Shown here one piece after another: positions 53,095 to 63,381 of a DNA stretch of 64,000 nucleotides. This DNA comes from Ruegeria sp. AD91A (GTDB lineage Bacteria > Pseudomonadota > Alphaproteobacteria > Rhodobacterales > Rhodobacteraceae): the NCBI RefSeq assembly GCF_003443535.1, contig NZ_CP031946.1:3555001-3619000 (forward strand). The letters are read 5' to 3'. The number at the start of each line of letters is the position of its first letter. The stretch's first letter is position 1. A model generated the notes under the pieces. It saw only the letters and a program-made list of their open reading frames with translations. It was not told the DNA's origin and made no database searches. A program made the translations under genes and the position numbers.

Positions 53095-54096
53095 ATGATC
53101 GAGACACCGTACCTGCTGTTTTTGGGCGATGCGCCCGACCAATTGGCGGCCAAAGTGGCTGTGGGCATCAAGGATTGGCGCCCGGAAAACGCCGTCGGCC
53201 AATACCGTATGGACGGCTGCAAGGCCGATCTGGGCCTGACCGATATGACCCTGACAGAGGCGAAAGAGGCCGGTGCCAAAACGCTGGTCATCGGCGTGGC
53301 CAACCGTGGGGGCGTGATCAGCCAGGAATGGAAAAAGGTTCTGGTCATGGCACTGGAGGAAGGGTTTGACCTTGCCTCCGGCTTGCACAACCTGTTGCGC
53401 GATGAACCTGACCTGGTGGCGGTGGCCGAAGCGACCGGTCAAAAGCTGCACGACGTGCGTGTGCCCGAAGTCGATTACCCGATTGCCAACGGGATCAAGC
53501 GCAAGGGCAAGCGTTGTCTGGCCGTGGGCACCGATTGTTCGGTCGGCAAGATGTACACCGCAATGGCGATGGATGCTGAAATGCGCAAGCGTGGTATGAA
53601 GTCGACCTTCCGCGCGACTGGTCAGACGGGCATCCTGATCACCGGCGATGGTGTGCCGCTGGACGCCGTAGTCGCGGATTTCATGGCGGGCTCAATCGAA
53701 TGGCTGACACCTGACAACGACGACGATCACTGGGACCTGATCGAAGGCCAGGGCTCATTGTTCCATGTATCCTATTCCGGTGTGACCATGGCACTGATCC
53801 ACGGCGGCCAGCCGGACGCCCTGATCCTGAGCCATGAACCGACCCGTGAGCACATGCGCGGTCTGCCGACCTATCAGCAACCGTCTTTGGAAACCCTGCG
53901 CGACACCGCGCTGGCCCTGGCCAAAGTGGCGAATCCCGATTGTCAGGTCGTCGGCGTTTCCGTCAACACGCAGCACCTGTCCGAAGATGACGCGACGGCG
54001 TATCTGGCCAAGATCGAAGCAGACATGGGGCTGCCTGCGACCGATCCGTTCCGCTTTGGTTCAGGCAAGCTGGTGGACGCGCTGGCTGCGATGTGA
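53095..54096 (+). CDS. dgcN: DUF1611 family protein, D-glutamate N-acetyltransferase-like (DgcN)
   Basis: A 333-residue protein of the DUF1611/DgcN family, with a Rossmann-like N-terminal part (VIGVANRGGVIS) and a P-loop-like central motif VGTDCSVGKMYTAMAM. Later blocks are EGQGSLFHVSYSGVTMALIHG (in two parts) and LILSHEPTREHMRGL. DgcN of marine bacteria is reported to N-acetylate D-glutamate; the adjacent DgcA-like racemase and D-amino acid transaminase support that reading. ATG 53095 follows AAAGGAG. It is the first gene of a three-gene operon. Confidence 0.75.
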   Translation: MIETPYLLFLGDAPDQLAAKVAVGIKDWRPENAVGQYRMDGCKADLGLTDMTLTEAKEAGAKTLVIGVANRGGVISQEWKKVLVMALEEGFDLASGLHNLLRDEPDLVAVAEATGQKLHDVRVPEVDYPIANGIKRKGKRCLAVGTDCSVGKMYTAMAMDAEMRKRGMKSTFRATGQTGILITGDGVPLDAVVADFMAGSIEWLTPDNDDDHWDLIEGQGSLFHVSYSGVTMALIHGGQPDALILSHEPTREHMRGLPTYQQPSLETLRDTALALAKVANPDCQVVGVSVNTQHLSEDDATAYLAKIEADMGLPATDPFRFGSGKLVDALAAM

Positions 54097-54168
54097 TCTG
54101 AGACACGTGCCGGTGGCGGGTTCAACCGCTTCCGGCGTTAGATTTGGAAAAGATGAAGGAGCGGGTGC

Positions 54169-55134
54169 GTGCGGATAGAGGTCTCTCGCGATGTGTTTCG
54201 GCTGGCGCAGGTGTTTACCATCTCGCGCGGGTCACGGACCGAGGCAAAAGTGCTGACGGTTCGGGTGTCGGACGGAACGCATCAGGGCTGGGGTGAATGC
54301 GTTCCCTATGCGCGTTATGACGAAACGCTCGAGTCGGTTGAGGCCGAGATTGCCGGCTTGCCTGCGGAGTTCACCCGCCAGTCGCTGATGGACCTACTGC
54401 CTGCTGGTGCCGCCCGGAACGCCGTGGATTGCGCCTTGTGGGATCTGGAAAGCAAGCGCGCGGGAAAGCGTGCCTGGGATTTGGCGGGTCTGCCTGTTCC
54501 GGGACCAGAGATCACCGCATACACTTTGTCGCTGGACACGCCCGCGGCGATGCAGGCCCAGGCGGCCGAGAACGCGCATCGCCCGCTTCTGAAAATCAAA
54601 CTGGGCACCCCAGATGACATGCCGCGGCTTGAGGCGGTGCGGGCCGGTGCTCCGAATGCCAAGATCATCGTGGATGCGAACGAAGGCTGGTCGGCCGAGG
54701 TTTACGCCGACCTCGCCCCTCATCTGGTACGTTTGGGCGTGGCACTGGTCGAGCAACCCTTGCCCGCCGGGGACGACGACGCATTAATCGGAATGGACCG
54801 CCCGGTGCCCGTCTGCGCTGACGAGTCCTGCCATGATCGCGCCAGCCTGTCCGGGCTGATGGGCAAATACGATATCATCAACATCAAACTCGACAAGACC
54901 GGTGGCCTGACCGAGGCACTGGAACTTCGCAAAGCCGCAATCGCGGAAGGGTATGACATCATGGTCGGCTGTATGGTTGGCAGCTCGCTTGCCATGGCAC
55001 CCGCGACACTGTTGGCGCAGGGTGCGATGGTGACGGACCTTGACGGCCCGCTTCTGTTAGCCGAAGACCGCGACACCCCGCTGATTTTTGACGACACCGG
55101 AGTTCACCCGCCAGAAGCGGCGCTCTGGGGCTGA
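54169..55134 (+). CDS. dgcA: Enolase-superfamily racemase, N-acetyl-D-glutamate racemase-like (DgcA)
   Basis: A 321-residue protein of the muconate-lactonizing/dipeptide epimerase subgroup. The capping domain precedes a barrel with the KIKLG lysine pair near residue 142, metal ligands in VDANEGW, LVEQPLP and CADES, and a second lysine motif in NIKLDKTGG. It starts with GTG 54169 behind GAAGGAG. Dipeptide epimerase (L-Ala-D/L-Glu) is the other common reading. Position between dgcN and a D-amino acid transaminase favours the D-glutamate pathway. Confidence 0.75.
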   Translation: MRIEVSRDVFRLAQVFTISRGSRTEAKVLTVRVSDGTHQGWGECVPYARYDETLESVEAEIAGLPAEFTRQSLMDLLPAGAARNAVDCALWDLESKRAGKRAWDLAGLPVPGPEITAYTLSLDTPAAMQAQAAENAHRPLLKIKLGTPDDMPRLEAVRAGAPNAKIIVDANEGWSAEVYADLAPHLVRLGVALVEQPLPAGDDDALIGMDRPVPVCADESCHDRASLSGLMGKYDIINIKLDKTGGLTEALELRKAAIAEGYDIMVGCMVGSSLAMAPATLLAQGAMVTDLDGPLLLAEDRDTPLIFDDTGVHPPEAALWG

Positions 55135-55144
55135 GGAGACAAAC

Positions 55145-56005
55145 ATGACCCGAACCGTATACGTAAATGGCGAATACCTGCCCGAGACCGAGGCCAAGGT
55201 ATCCATCTTTGACCGTGGCTTCCTGTTTGCTGATGCGGTTTACGAAGTGACCAGTGTATTGGATGGCAAGCTGATTGATTTCGAAGGTCACGCAGTGCGC
55301 CTGAAGCGGTCTCTGGATGAGCTGGAGATGGCCGAGCCCTGCACCAAGGAAGAGCTGCTGGAGATCCACCGCAAGCTGGTTGATCTGAACGGCATCGAAG
55401 AGGGCCTGATCTACCTGCAGGTCTCGCGCGGCAGTGACGGTGACCGGGATTTTGTCTTCCCTTCGGCAGATACCAAACCCAGCCTCGTTCTGTTCACGCA
55501 GAACAAGCCCGGGCTGGCTGACAGTCCGGCAGCACAGAAAGGTGCCAGGATCATCTCGATCGAGGACATCCGCTGGGGCCGCCGCGACATCAAAACCGTG
55601 CAGCTGCTTTACCCTTCGATGGGCAAGATGATGGCCAAGAAAGCGGGCTGTGATGATGCATGGCTGGTCGAAGACGGCTTTGTGACCGAAGGCACCAGCA
55701 ACAACGCCTATTTCGTCAAGAACGGCAAGATCGTGACCCGCCCGCTGTCCAACGACATCCTGCACGGGATCACCCGCAAGGCCGTGCTGCGCCTGGCGGC
55801 CGAAGCGCAGATGGAAGTTGAAGAACGTCTGTTTACCATCGACGAAGCCAGGGAGGCTGACGAGGCGTTCACAACTTCGGCCAGCGCATTCGTGATGCCC
55901 GTCGTGGAAATCGACGGAGTCGCGCTGGGTGATGGTACACCCGGGCCGATTGCCAAACGCCTTCGTGAAATTTACCTGGATGAAAGCCGAAAGGCCGCGA
56001 TCTGA
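55145..56005 (+). CDS. D-amino acid transaminase
   Basis: A 286-residue fold-type IV PLP aminotransferase starting at ATG 55145 (the open frame extends into dgcA). Landmarks are IFDRGFLFADAVYEV, the PLP lysine in DIKTVQLLYPSMGK, EGTSNNAYFV and TTSASAFVMPVV. It interconverts D-amino acids and 2-oxo acids, here probably D-Glu/2-oxoglutarate. Ten bases separate it from dgcA. The mix of Arg/Tyr positions favours D-amino acid transaminase over branched-chain aminotransferase, but not decisively. Confidence 0.82.
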   Translation: MTRTVYVNGEYLPETEAKVSIFDRGFLFADAVYEVTSVLDGKLIDFEGHAVRLKRSLDELEMAEPCTKEELLEIHRKLVDLNGIEEGLIYLQVSRGSDGDRDFVFPSADTKPSLVLFTQNKPGLADSPAAQKGARIISIEDIRWGRRDIKTVQLLYPSMGKMMAKKAGCDDAWLVEDGFVTEGTSNNAYFVKNGKIVTRPLSNDILHGITRKAVLRLAAEAQMEVEERLFTIDEAREADEAFTTSASAFVMPVVEIDGVALGDGTPGPIAKRLREIYLDESRKAAI

Positions 56006-56234
56006 AGAAACACCACGTCGGACGGCGTTGCGGTAAACTGCTGCGGCGCCGTGCCAACATCAGTCGGGTCCGGGGGCAGGACAGGGAGTTTCGCTGTAGG
56101 TCTCGCCGAGCATGAGCAGATCACATGCGACTTGCGGCCAAAAAAACAGGTCACTTGCGAAGTTGAGCCGGGACACCGGTCTTGACTGTCGGACCAGTTC
56201 CAGCTTTGTCGCAAGAATATGGTTGAAGGCGGGG

Positions 56235-57137
56235 TTACCCGACTTTGAAAGGGCTCAGGCTTTCCTGAAACTGTTCAATGAATTCAAGTGTCACCAACGA
56301 CGGTTGCTTCAATATTGGGCGTACCAACGAGAGAGTATGTGTCAGCAATGGCCTGAATGGCCGATAACTCAATCCCCGTGAGGTGTATTGGACGGCATCC
56401 AGTTCGCTTACGACCGAGACACCGACACCTTTCAGCGCCAATTCACATGCCGCTGTGAACTGCCTGACCTCAATATGCGAGTTCAATTCGACATTGGCAT
56501 TTTGAAACACTTTCGAAAGCCGCCCGAAAAAGTCGCTGTCGCGTCGGGTGTGGATGATTTTGCTGTGTGCAAGATCCGCCGGGGTAACTTCGGAAAGGCC
56601 TTCCAACTCGTGCCCGGTGGGGAACACGCACACCGTGCGAACGTCGATGTTTCTGCTTTCTACCGCCGGATGACCGTGAAAACTGTCTGTGATTCCGAAA
56701 TCATACTGCTCGCCAATCATCCATTCGAGAATGCGTTCAGGTCTGTCAGGCTCGATCGTCAGGGTGACACCGGGCCGATCCTTCAAGAAGCTGGCGACGA
56801 CTTTGGGCAAATGGCTGGTGGCAAATCCAGGTAGGCAGGCGACACGGATGTGCCCTGCTTTGCGTTGTGTGATATCCTGGCTGACATCCGAGATTTGCCT
56901 CATGAGTTCGAGAACGCGCTCGACGCTGGGCAAGAGGTAACGAACCTCCTGCGTTGGCACCAATCGGCCCTCCCGGCGATCAAAAAGCTGAAACCCAAGC
57001 GATTTTTCTAGATCAGACAGCAGCCTGCTGACAGCTGGCTGGGTCACTCCAAGATCGGTCGCAGCGGCTGTGACAGACCCGTTTTTGGTCACGGCCATTA
57101 GGGCCTCCAATTGCCGCACTCTCAGAATTTGACTCAT
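56235..57137 (-). CDS. LysR family regulator
   Basis: A 300-residue LysR protein. The N-terminal winged HTH has QLEALMAVTKNGSVTAAATD and VTQPAVSRLLSDLEKSLGFQ. The effector domain covers about 90-295. It is divergent from ugpB across 172 bp and is the obvious candidate regulator of the ugp genes, although Pho-type control is the usual one elsewhere. The stretch 56006-56234 between the transaminase gene and this gene contains no supported feature. Confidence 0.9.
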   Translation of the reverse strand: MSQILRVRQLEALMAVTKNGSVTAAATDLGVTQPAVSRLLSDLEKSLGFQLFDRREGRLVPTQEVRYLLPSVERVLELMRQISDVSQDITQRKAGHIRVACLPGFATSHLPKVVASFLKDRPGVTLTIEPDRPERILEWMIGEQYDFGITDSFHGHPAVESRNIDVRTVCVFPTGHELEGLSEVTPADLAHSKIIHTRRDSDFFGRLSKVFQNANVELNSHIEVRQFTAACELALKGVGVSVVSELDAVQYTSRGLSYRPFRPLLTHTLSLVRPILKQPSLVTLEFIEQFQESLSPFKVG

Positions 57138-57309
57138 TGTTGATCCCTAGCAACCACGCCAAGTCATAACACTATGTTATTTTTTCACCAAGTAGATAGG
57201 CCTTGAATTATATTTCTGTAACGCTAACGTCGTGAAATCGTCATGTGTGCCGTTTACGCGTTGTGGTCGGTATTCAACGAAGCATCAAACCTGATGCATG
57301 GGAGGAATC

Positions 57310-58620
57310 ATGAAAAAGAATTTGCTTGGCGCTCTTGCCATCACCACGGCCTTGTCCCCCTTGGCGGCAATGGCGCAAACCGAAGTTCAGTTCTGGCATG
57401 CCTTCACCGGTCGCCTTGGTGAGCTTGTCAAAGGACAGGTTGAAGAATTCAACGCCAGTCAGGATGACTTTGTCGTGGTTGAAAGCCACAAGGGCAACTA
57501 CTCGGAAACCCTGAATGCTGGCATTGCTGCATTCCGTGCCGGTGAACAGCCAAATATCCTGATGGTATTCGAAGTCGGCACGGCGACAATGATGTCAGCC
57601 GAAGGTGCGATCAAGCCGGTCTATGAAGTGATGGCGGAAAGCGGCGCGTCATTTGATCCCGATGCATATATAGGCGCAGTCAAAGGGTATTATACGACGA
57701 CTGACGGAGAGATGCTGTCTCTTCCTTTCAACTCCTCGACGCCAGTGCTGTGGGTTAACCGCGATGCCATGGAAGCCGCTGGCGTTGATCCGGACACGGA
57801 TCTGTCCACATGGGAAAAAGTTGGCGAGGTCCTTGAACAGCTGAAGGCGGGTGGCGAGGATTGCCCGCTGGTGACAGCATGGCAAAGCTGGATTCACCTT
57901 GAGAACCTGTCAGCCTATCACGACGTTCCGTTTGCATCCCAGGACAACGGTTTTGCTGGTCTGGATACCGAGCTTATGCTGAACGGTCCGGTGCAGGTTG
58001 CACATCTGACCGCAATGGGTGACTGGGCCCAGGACGGCAAGTTCATCTACACTGGCCGCAGAAACGAAGGCGGTGCGAACTTCCGGTCAGGCGAGTGCGC
58101 ATTGTTCACTGAAAGTTCGGCCGGGTACGCTGGCATCAAGGCAGAGGCCGAGTTCGACTTCGACGTGCGTCCGCTGCCCTATTGGGAATCCGTCACCGGT
58201 GAGCCGCAAAACACCATCATCGGCGGCGCGTCTCTTTGGGTAATGGCGGGTCATGAGCCCGAAGAATACCGAGGCGTCGGCGAGTTCCTGAGCTTCCTGT
58301 CTTCGTCGGATGTGCAGGCGGCGTGGCATCAGAACACCGGTTATCTTCCGATTACCGTCGAAGCCGGCGAAGCCACCCGTGCGGCAGGTTTTTATGACGA
58401 AAACCCAGGCACCGACATCGCGGTGATCCAGATGACCGCGAAAGAGCCGACCGCAAACTCGAAAGGCTTGCGTCTGGGTTCGTTCGACCAGATTCGCGGC
58501 ATCATCGACGAAGAGCTTGAAGCGATCTGGTCCGGTGAGAAAACAGCTCAGGAAGCGATGGACAGCGCGAAGGAACGCGGCGATGCGTTGCTGCGCCGTT
58601 TCGAATCCGCCAATCAATAA
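57310..58620 (+). CDS. ugpB: Glycerol-3-phosphate ABC importer, binding protein UgpB
   Basis: A 436-residue family 1 binding protein with a signal peptide ending AAMAQ. The mature part begins TEVQFWHAFTGRLGE, and internal blocks include LPFNSSTPVLWVNRDAMEAAG, ESSAGYAGIKA and GGASLWVMAGHEPEEYRGVG, which match UgpB. ATG 57310 follows GGGAGGA. It is first in ugpBAECQ. Its ligands are glycerol-3-phosphate and its diesters. A strong hairpin separates it from ugpA. Confidence 0.9.
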   Translation: MKKNLLGALAITTALSPLAAMAQTEVQFWHAFTGRLGELVKGQVEEFNASQDDFVVVESHKGNYSETLNAGIAAFRAGEQPNILMVFEVGTATMMSAEGAIKPVYEVMAESGASFDPDAYIGAVKGYYTTTDGEMLSLPFNSSTPVLWVNRDAMEAAGVDPDTDLSTWEKVGEVLEQLKAGGEDCPLVTAWQSWIHLENLSAYHDVPFASQDNGFAGLDTELMLNGPVQVAHLTAMGDWAQDGKFIYTGRRNEGGANFRSGECALFTESSAGYAGIKAEAEFDFDVRPLPYWESVTGEPQNTIIGGASLWVMAGHEPEEYRGVGEFLSFLSSSDVQAAWHQNTGYLPITVEAGEATRAAGFYDENPGTDIAVIQMTAKEPTANSKGLRLGSFDQIRGIIDEELEAIWSGEKTAQEAMDSAKERGDALLRRFESANQ

Positions 58621-58631
58621 GTCGTAACTTC

Positions 58632-58660
58632 ATGCGGGCCTTTTCAGGGCCCGCATTTTC
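58632..58660 (+). terminator. Attenuating terminator between ugpB and ugpA
   Basis: ATGCGGGCC (58632-58640) pairs with GGCCCGCAT (58648-58656), followed by TTTCTTTCTT. It is the best hairpin among the ABC operons here and probably lets ugpB be made in excess over the membrane subunits. Confidence 0.8.
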
Positions 58661-58681
58661 TTTCTTCGGTGGGTTTTCAGG

Positions 58682-59563
58682 ATGGAAAAACGCGTCACCT
58701 TTCGCGGCTGGCTGTTGCCATTGGCTCTGATTGCCCCTCAGGTCATCATTTCCGCCGTCTTCTTCTTCTATCCCGCCGGTCAGGCCATATGGCAGTCACT
58801 GTTCATACCTGATCCGTTCGGGTTGTCGTCCCAGTTCGTGGGGCTGGGCAACTTTGAATTCCTACTGAGTGACAAGTTTTATCGCGCCTCTTTCGTGACA
58901 ACGGCAGTGTTTTCCACGCTGGTTACGCTGTGCTCGATGATCCCTGCCTTGTTTCTTGCGGTCATCGCGGATCGATTGATCAAAGGGTCCGGGGTCTATC
59001 GGACTTTGCTGATCTGGCCCTACGCTGTCGCTCCTGCCGTTGCGGGTGTTTTGTGGCTGTTCATGTTCAACACGCGCGTCGGCGTCGTGTCATGGTATCT
59101 CAGCCAGCTTGGTTATGACTGGAACCACGTTCTGAACGGCACCGAAGCTATGGGGCTGGTGGTCGTTGCCTCCGCCTGGGGGCGCATAAGCTATAACTTC
59201 CTGTTCTTTTTCGCTGCCCTGCAATCCGTTCCTAGATCCGTGATCGAGGCGGCGGCGATTGACGGCGCGCATTTCTGGCGCCGGTTCTTTACGATCGTGC
59301 TGCCGTTGCTGTCGCCGACGGCGTTCTTCTTGCTGGTGGTGAACGTCGTTTATGCCTTTTTCGAAACCTTTGGCGTGATCCACACAATCACCGGTGGCGG
59401 GCCGCAACAATCGACGACAATTCTTGTCTACAAGGTTTTCTCAGATGGGTTTGTGGGACAGGACCTCGGCTCGTCTTCGGCGCAATCGGTCATCCTGTTG
59501 ATCGTCGTTGGTCTGTTGACGGTCATCCAGTTCAAATACGTGGAAAAGCGGGTGCATTACTGA
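58682..59563 (+). CDS. ugpA: Glycerol-3-phosphate ABC importer, permease UgpA
   Basis: A 293-residue permease with six membrane segments and the coupling loop [22 protein letters not shown]. The N-terminus [20 protein letters not shown] is typical of UgpA. The stop overlaps the ugpE start by one base. With UgpE it forms the channel. Confidence 0.92.
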   Translation: MEKRVTFRGWLLPLALIAPQVIISAVFFFYPAGQAIWQSLFIPDPFGLSSQFVGLGNFEFLLSDKFYRASFVTTAVFSTLVTLCSMIPALFLAVIADRLIKGSGVYRTLLIWPYAVAPAVAGVLWLFMFNTRVGVVSWYLSQLGYDWNHVLNGTEAMGLVVVASAWGRISYNFLFFFAALQSVPRSVIEAAAIDGAHFWRRFFTIVLPLLSPTAFFLLVVNVVYAFFETFGVIHTITGGGPQQSTTILVYKVFSDGFVGQDLGSSSAQSVILLIVVGLLTVIQFKYVEKRVHY

Positions 59564-60420
59564 TGGCGTCCCAACAACACGGAATGGTCGAAAAACGCGG
59601 CGCGGGCATCTGGTTGTCCCATGCTTTGATGATCCTCGGTGTCCTGATCATATTTTTCCCCATATGGCTTGCCTTTGTGGCCTCGACCGTGACCCAGGCC
59701 GAGATCGTCTCACCGCCGATGCCAGTTGTGCCCGGCGATCAGTTCTGGGTGAACTACAAAGCGGCGCTGTTCTCGGGGGTAAACGTGCCCGTGGCAACGA
59801 TGCTGTTCAACAGTCTGGTGATGGCGATTGGTATTGCAGTGGGAAAAATCGCCATCTCGTTGCTGTCGGCTTTTGCAATCGTTTATTTTCGGTTTCCAGG
59901 GCGAACGACGTTCTTTTGGTTGATCTTCCTGACGCTCATGCTGCCGGTCGAAGTCCGCATTGTTCCGACGTTCGAAGTTGTCGCCGGATTCGGTATGCTC
60001 AACAGCTATTACGGGCTGATCTTTCCTCTGATCGCCTCAGCCACGGCAACCTTCCTGTTCCGTCAGTTCTTTTTGACGATCCCGGATGAGCTGGCCGAAG
60101 CCGCCCGGGTGGACGGGGCCCGCCCGATGCGATTCTTTATTGATATTGTGGTGCCGATGAGCCGGACCAACATCGCGGCGCTGTTCGTGATCCTGTTTAT
60201 CTATGGCTGGAACCAGTACCTTTGGCCGCTGCTGATCACGACTGATCCCGAGATGAATACAATCGTGATGGGTATCAAACAGATGTTTCCGTCCGGCGAC
60301 GACTTTGCGCATTGGCCGACGATCATGGCGACGTCCATTCTGGCGATGATCCCGCCGGTCATTGTGGTGGTTTCGATGCAAAAGCTCTTTGTCCGAGGCC
60401 TTGTCGATAGTGAGAAGTAA
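59563..60420 (+). CDS. ugpE: Glycerol-3-phosphate ABC importer, permease UgpE
   Basis: A 285-residue permease with six membrane segments and coupling loop LAEAARVDGARPMRFFIDIV. The C-terminal part includes FILFIYGWNQYLWPLLITTD-like sequence and KLFVRGLVDSEK, the usual UgpE end. It begins on the last base of ugpA and is followed after three bases by ugpC. Confidence 0.92.
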   Translation: MASQQHGMVEKRGAGIWLSHALMILGVLIIFFPIWLAFVASTVTQAEIVSPPMPVVPGDQFWVNYKAALFSGVNVPVATMLFNSLVMAIGIAVGKIAISLLSAFAIVYFRFPGRTTFFWLIFLTLMLPVEVRIVPTFEVVAGFGMLNSYYGLIFPLIASATATFLFRQFFLTIPDELAEAARVDGARPMRFFIDIVVPMSRTNIAALFVILFIYGWNQYLWPLLITTDPEMNTIVMGIKQMFPSGDDFAHWPTIMATSILAMIPPVIVVVSMQKLFVRGLVDSEK

Positions 60421-60423
60421 GAA

Positions 60424-61479
60424 ATGGCAACAGTTACCTTAGAGAATGTCAAAAAGAGCTTTGGCCCGACGGATGTGATCCACGGTGTTGATGTCGATAT
60501 CGCCGATGGAGAGTTCATCGTGATCGTCGGCCCGTCAGGCTGTGGTAAATCTACGTTGTTGCGGATGGTGGCGGGGCTGGAAACGGTCACGTCCGGGGAA
60601 ATCTGGATCGGCGGTGAGCGCGCCAATGACAAAGAGCCGATGGATCGCGACATTGCGATGGTGTTCCAGAACTACGCGCTCTATCCGCACATGTCCGTGC
60701 GTCAGAACATGGGATATGGCCTGAAGATCGCTGGATTACCCAAGGCTCAGATCGATCAAAAGGTGACCCAGGCGGCAAAACTGTTGCAGCTCGAACCTTT
60801 GCTGGATCGCAAACCCAGGCAGTTATCAGGCGGTCAGCGTCAGAGGGTGGCGATGGGGCGGGCCATTGTCCGCGAGCCTGCGGTTTTCCTGTTTGACGAA
60901 CCGCTCTCGAACCTCGACGCCAAGCTTCGTGTTCAGATGCGTCTGGAAATACGCGAGCTTCAGGAAAAGCTGGGTATCACGTCACTTTACGTTACGCACG
61001 ACCAGGTCGAAGCAATGACAATGGCCGACAGAATGATCGTGATGAATGGCGGTATTGCCGAGCAGATCGGCACGCCGCTGGAAGTCTATGAAACCCCGCA
61101 TACGCTGTTCGCCGCGCAATTCATCGGCAGCCCGGCGATGAACATTTTTGAAGCGCGGCGCGAAAACGGGACCATCAAGATCGGAGAAATCGAAGTCGGA
61201 CCCTCTCAGGGTGCAGACAGCGCCGTGAAGCTTGGCATAAGACCAGAGCATCTGGTGTTGAATGACAATGGCCCACTTGAAGCGGCGATTCAGATGGCTG
61301 AACCGCTTGGGGCCAACACGTTGCTGCACGGTCACCTTTCTGGCACCGCAAGCGCGATCACGGCGAGCCTTCCCGGCGTCCACCCGATCGAGGGACGCCA
61401 CCCGGTTATGCAGTTCTCGGTCGCACCAGAGAACATGCATTTGTTTGACCACGTGACGGGCAAAAGGCTGGAAGGCTGA
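60424..61479 (+). CDS. ugpC: Glycerol-3-phosphate ABC importer, ATPase UgpC
   Basis: A 351-residue ATPase of the MalK/UgpC group with Walker [12 protein letters not shown]-loop FQNYALYPH, signature LSGGQRQR, Walker [14 protein letters not shown]-loop VTHDQVEA, and a C-terminal TOBE/regulatory domain from about 240. It overlaps ugpQ by one base. It energises uptake. Confidence 0.92.
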   Translation: MATVTLENVKKSFGPTDVIHGVDVDIADGEFIVIVGPSGCGKSTLLRMVAGLETVTSGEIWIGGERANDKEPMDRDIAMVFQNYALYPHMSVRQNMGYGLKIAGLPKAQIDQKVTQAAKLLQLEPLLDRKPRQLSGGQRQRVAMGRAIVREPAVFLFDEPLSNLDAKLRVQMRLEIRELQEKLGITSLYVTHDQVEAMTMADRMIVMNGGIAEQIGTPLEVYETPHTLFAAQFIGSPAMNIFEARRENGTIKIGEIEVGPSQGADSAVKLGIRPEHLVLNDNGPLEAAIQMAEPLGANTLLHGHLSGTASAITASLPGVHPIEGRHPVMQFSVAPENMHLFDHVTGKRLEG

Positions 61480-62426
61480 TGGTGTTTCAGCATGTTGAAG
61501 CCTTTCGTGGTGGTGAAAACCTGATCCGGGTTGTTGGCCATCGGGGGGCACGAGGTGTGTTACCTGAAAACAGCATGGTGGGCTTCGACTTTGCGCTCTC
61601 CATTGGTGTCCCGCTTCTTGAGTTTGACGTTGTTCTGACTGCCGATAATGTGCCGGTCATAACGCACAATCATCGCCTGCACGCAGCGAGCTTTCGCGAT
61701 TCCAATGGCCTGTTTCTGATCGGAGAAGAGCCGAAAGTTTCCGCACTGACTTACGAGCAACTCCGGCAATTTGATATCGGGCGTTTGGACGGGCAATCCG
61801 CCTATGGCCAACGCTTCCCGGACCAGGCCCAAATAGATGGCGTCCGTGTTCCAAAGTTGTTGGATCTGCTCGATTTGGTCGATGACCCAAAAAACAGTGA
61901 TGCCTATCTGATGCTCGAACTGAAGTCGGATCCCGACCTGGCCCATGATGCGCTATACAGGGAGAAATTTGTCGGGAGAGTTCTTCAGGACGTTCGCGGC
62001 AAAGGTTTATCTTCGCGCGCGGTCCTGCACAGTTTCGATTGGAATCTCTTGGAGGAATGTCAGCGGCAAGCTCCGGATATGCCGTCATCCTATCTGACGC
62101 AACTTCCGGAAAACGCCGACGATGTTGGTGAAGATTCCTCAAAATCCGTTTGCCCGGACTTTCGTGGTCGCCGCGACGAGATTCCAGACTTGGTAAAGCA
62201 AGCTGGCGGTTCGCTTTGGTGCCCATATTTTGCGGATGTGACGACTGAAAACGTGACGCGAGCAAAAGAGTTGGGCTTGTGCGTCGCCGTGTGGACGGTC
62301 AATGAACACGAAGAGATAGGCAGGATGATAGATCTGCGCGTGGACGCAATCGTATCCGACTACCCCGGGCGGGTTCAAAGACAACTGTCGGACTCTGGCT
62401 TCGGTTGGCGCGCAGGGCATCGGTGA
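61479..62426 (+). CDS. ugpQ: Glycerophosphodiester phosphodiesterase UgpQ
   Basis: A 315-residue GDPD. The active-site blocks are VGHRGARGVLPENSMVGFDF (His, Arg, Glu), EFDVVLTADNVPVITHNH (Glu/Asp metal ligands and general His) and LMLELKSDPD. There is no signal peptide, so it acts in the cytoplasm on glycerophosphodiesters brought in by UgpBAEC, releasing glycerol-3-phosphate. Being the last gene of ugpBAECQ confirms the importer assignment. Confidence 0.92.
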   Translation: MVFQHVEAFRGGENLIRVVGHRGARGVLPENSMVGFDFALSIGVPLLEFDVVLTADNVPVITHNHRLHAASFRDSNGLFLIGEEPKVSALTYEQLRQFDIGRLDGQSAYGQRFPDQAQIDGVRVPKLLDLLDLVDDPKNSDAYLMLELKSDPDLAHDALYREKFVGRVLQDVRGKGLSSRAVLHSFDWNLLEECQRQAPDMPSSYLTQLPENADDVGEDSSKSVCPDFRGRRDEIPDLVKQAGGSLWCPYFADVTTENVTRAKELGLCVAVWTVNEHEEIGRMIDLRVDAIVSDYPGRVQRQLSDSGFGWRAGHR

Positions 62427-62931
62427 TCCCGGCGCCCTGAGGGTGACGTGAATGAATTTCTTTCGCCATTTGAAAATTGCCTCAAACAAAGGCTCTTCAG
62501 CCCGTTGACGCACAGGACCAGCATGTTTTTACGGCATGACCCTATGAGAGCCTATTCTCAGGAAACCGTTCTTGGGCGCGGTTGACGGAAGTCCGGAATT
62601 CCGGAACGAATGCCCAAACGCTGACCTCACTGCTCTGAGCATTGCGCTTGCGGTTGTCGGGACCGTGTTCTGCGCCTTCGGTCGATGAAGAGTAATTGAT
62701 ACCTGCGTACCAATATTCTCAATGCCGTTAGGTATTTCTGGCACCGAGGCTCGGCAATCGCGCTGGCCACAACCGTCATCGACTGGCCGTAAAGCCTGAC
62801 GGATGGCGCCAAATGCTGAGTCACATTAACAACAATCTTGTGATTGCTGCAGTTCCGTCTCTTTTCCGCCGGAATTTGTGCTGATAAGGGTAAAGTTAAG
62901 TGTTGGGGTGGTAGTAAGTGCGAGTGGGCAG
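62427..62931. other. Intergenic gap downstream of ugpQ
   Basis: I see no supported gene in these 505 bp. A perfect 14 bp palindrome TCCGGAATTCCGGA lies at 62592-62605. Short minus-strand frames look like decayed or non-coding sequence. Confidence 0.4.
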
Positions 62932-63381
62932 ATGAGAGCCGGAACAAACGGTCAAATAGCTATTTCCTGGTGTCAGACGGAAATTGACGGGCTTGAAGAT
63001 GCGCCCCTTTCCTCTTTGATGATCGGAGCATCATGGTCATGGCGTGGACAAGCAATCGTCCTGAGCGAGGCTGTGGAGCAAAGCATTGGAAAAATGGGGA
63101 ATGCCGGGGGCGTTGCGACCCACGTGAACAGCCACTTTCCAATTGTCCGTGAGGTTTCAGGCCTTGTGTCAGGCATTCTTACCTTTACCAACGGTGCGCA
63201 GAAGTTCTCTGCCAGGCTTGTTGTCGATGGCAAGGATACGTCGCGGACTCTCGTGTTTGACGGCGCTTGCCCGCCACGGGATGAAGAGTTCTGGATTGTC
63301 GAAGTGACAGAGCTTGCGGCGATCCCGAACCCGCCATTGAAAAGTGACGCGACAGTAGTCTCTTTCCCGATCTCAAATTAG
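62932..63381 (+). CDS. Hypothetical protein upstream of rpsD
   Basis: A protein of about 149 residues from ATG 62932 (an alternative GTG is at 62878). It is soluble and beta-rich; it contains MIGASWSWRGQAIVL and GVATHVNSHFPIVREVSG, and a second half with ARLVVDGKDTSRTLVFDGACPP. I do not recognise a family. No ribosome binding site is clear. It is transcribed toward rpsD, but a separate promoter lies between the two. Confidence 0.5.
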   Translation: MRAGTNGQIAISWCQTEIDGLEDAPLSSLMIGASWSWRGQAIVLSEAVEQSIGKMGNAGGVATHVNSHFPIVREVSGLVSGILTFTNGAQKFSARLVVDGKDTSRTLVFDGACPPRDEEFWIVEVTELAAIPNPPLKSDATVVSFPISN

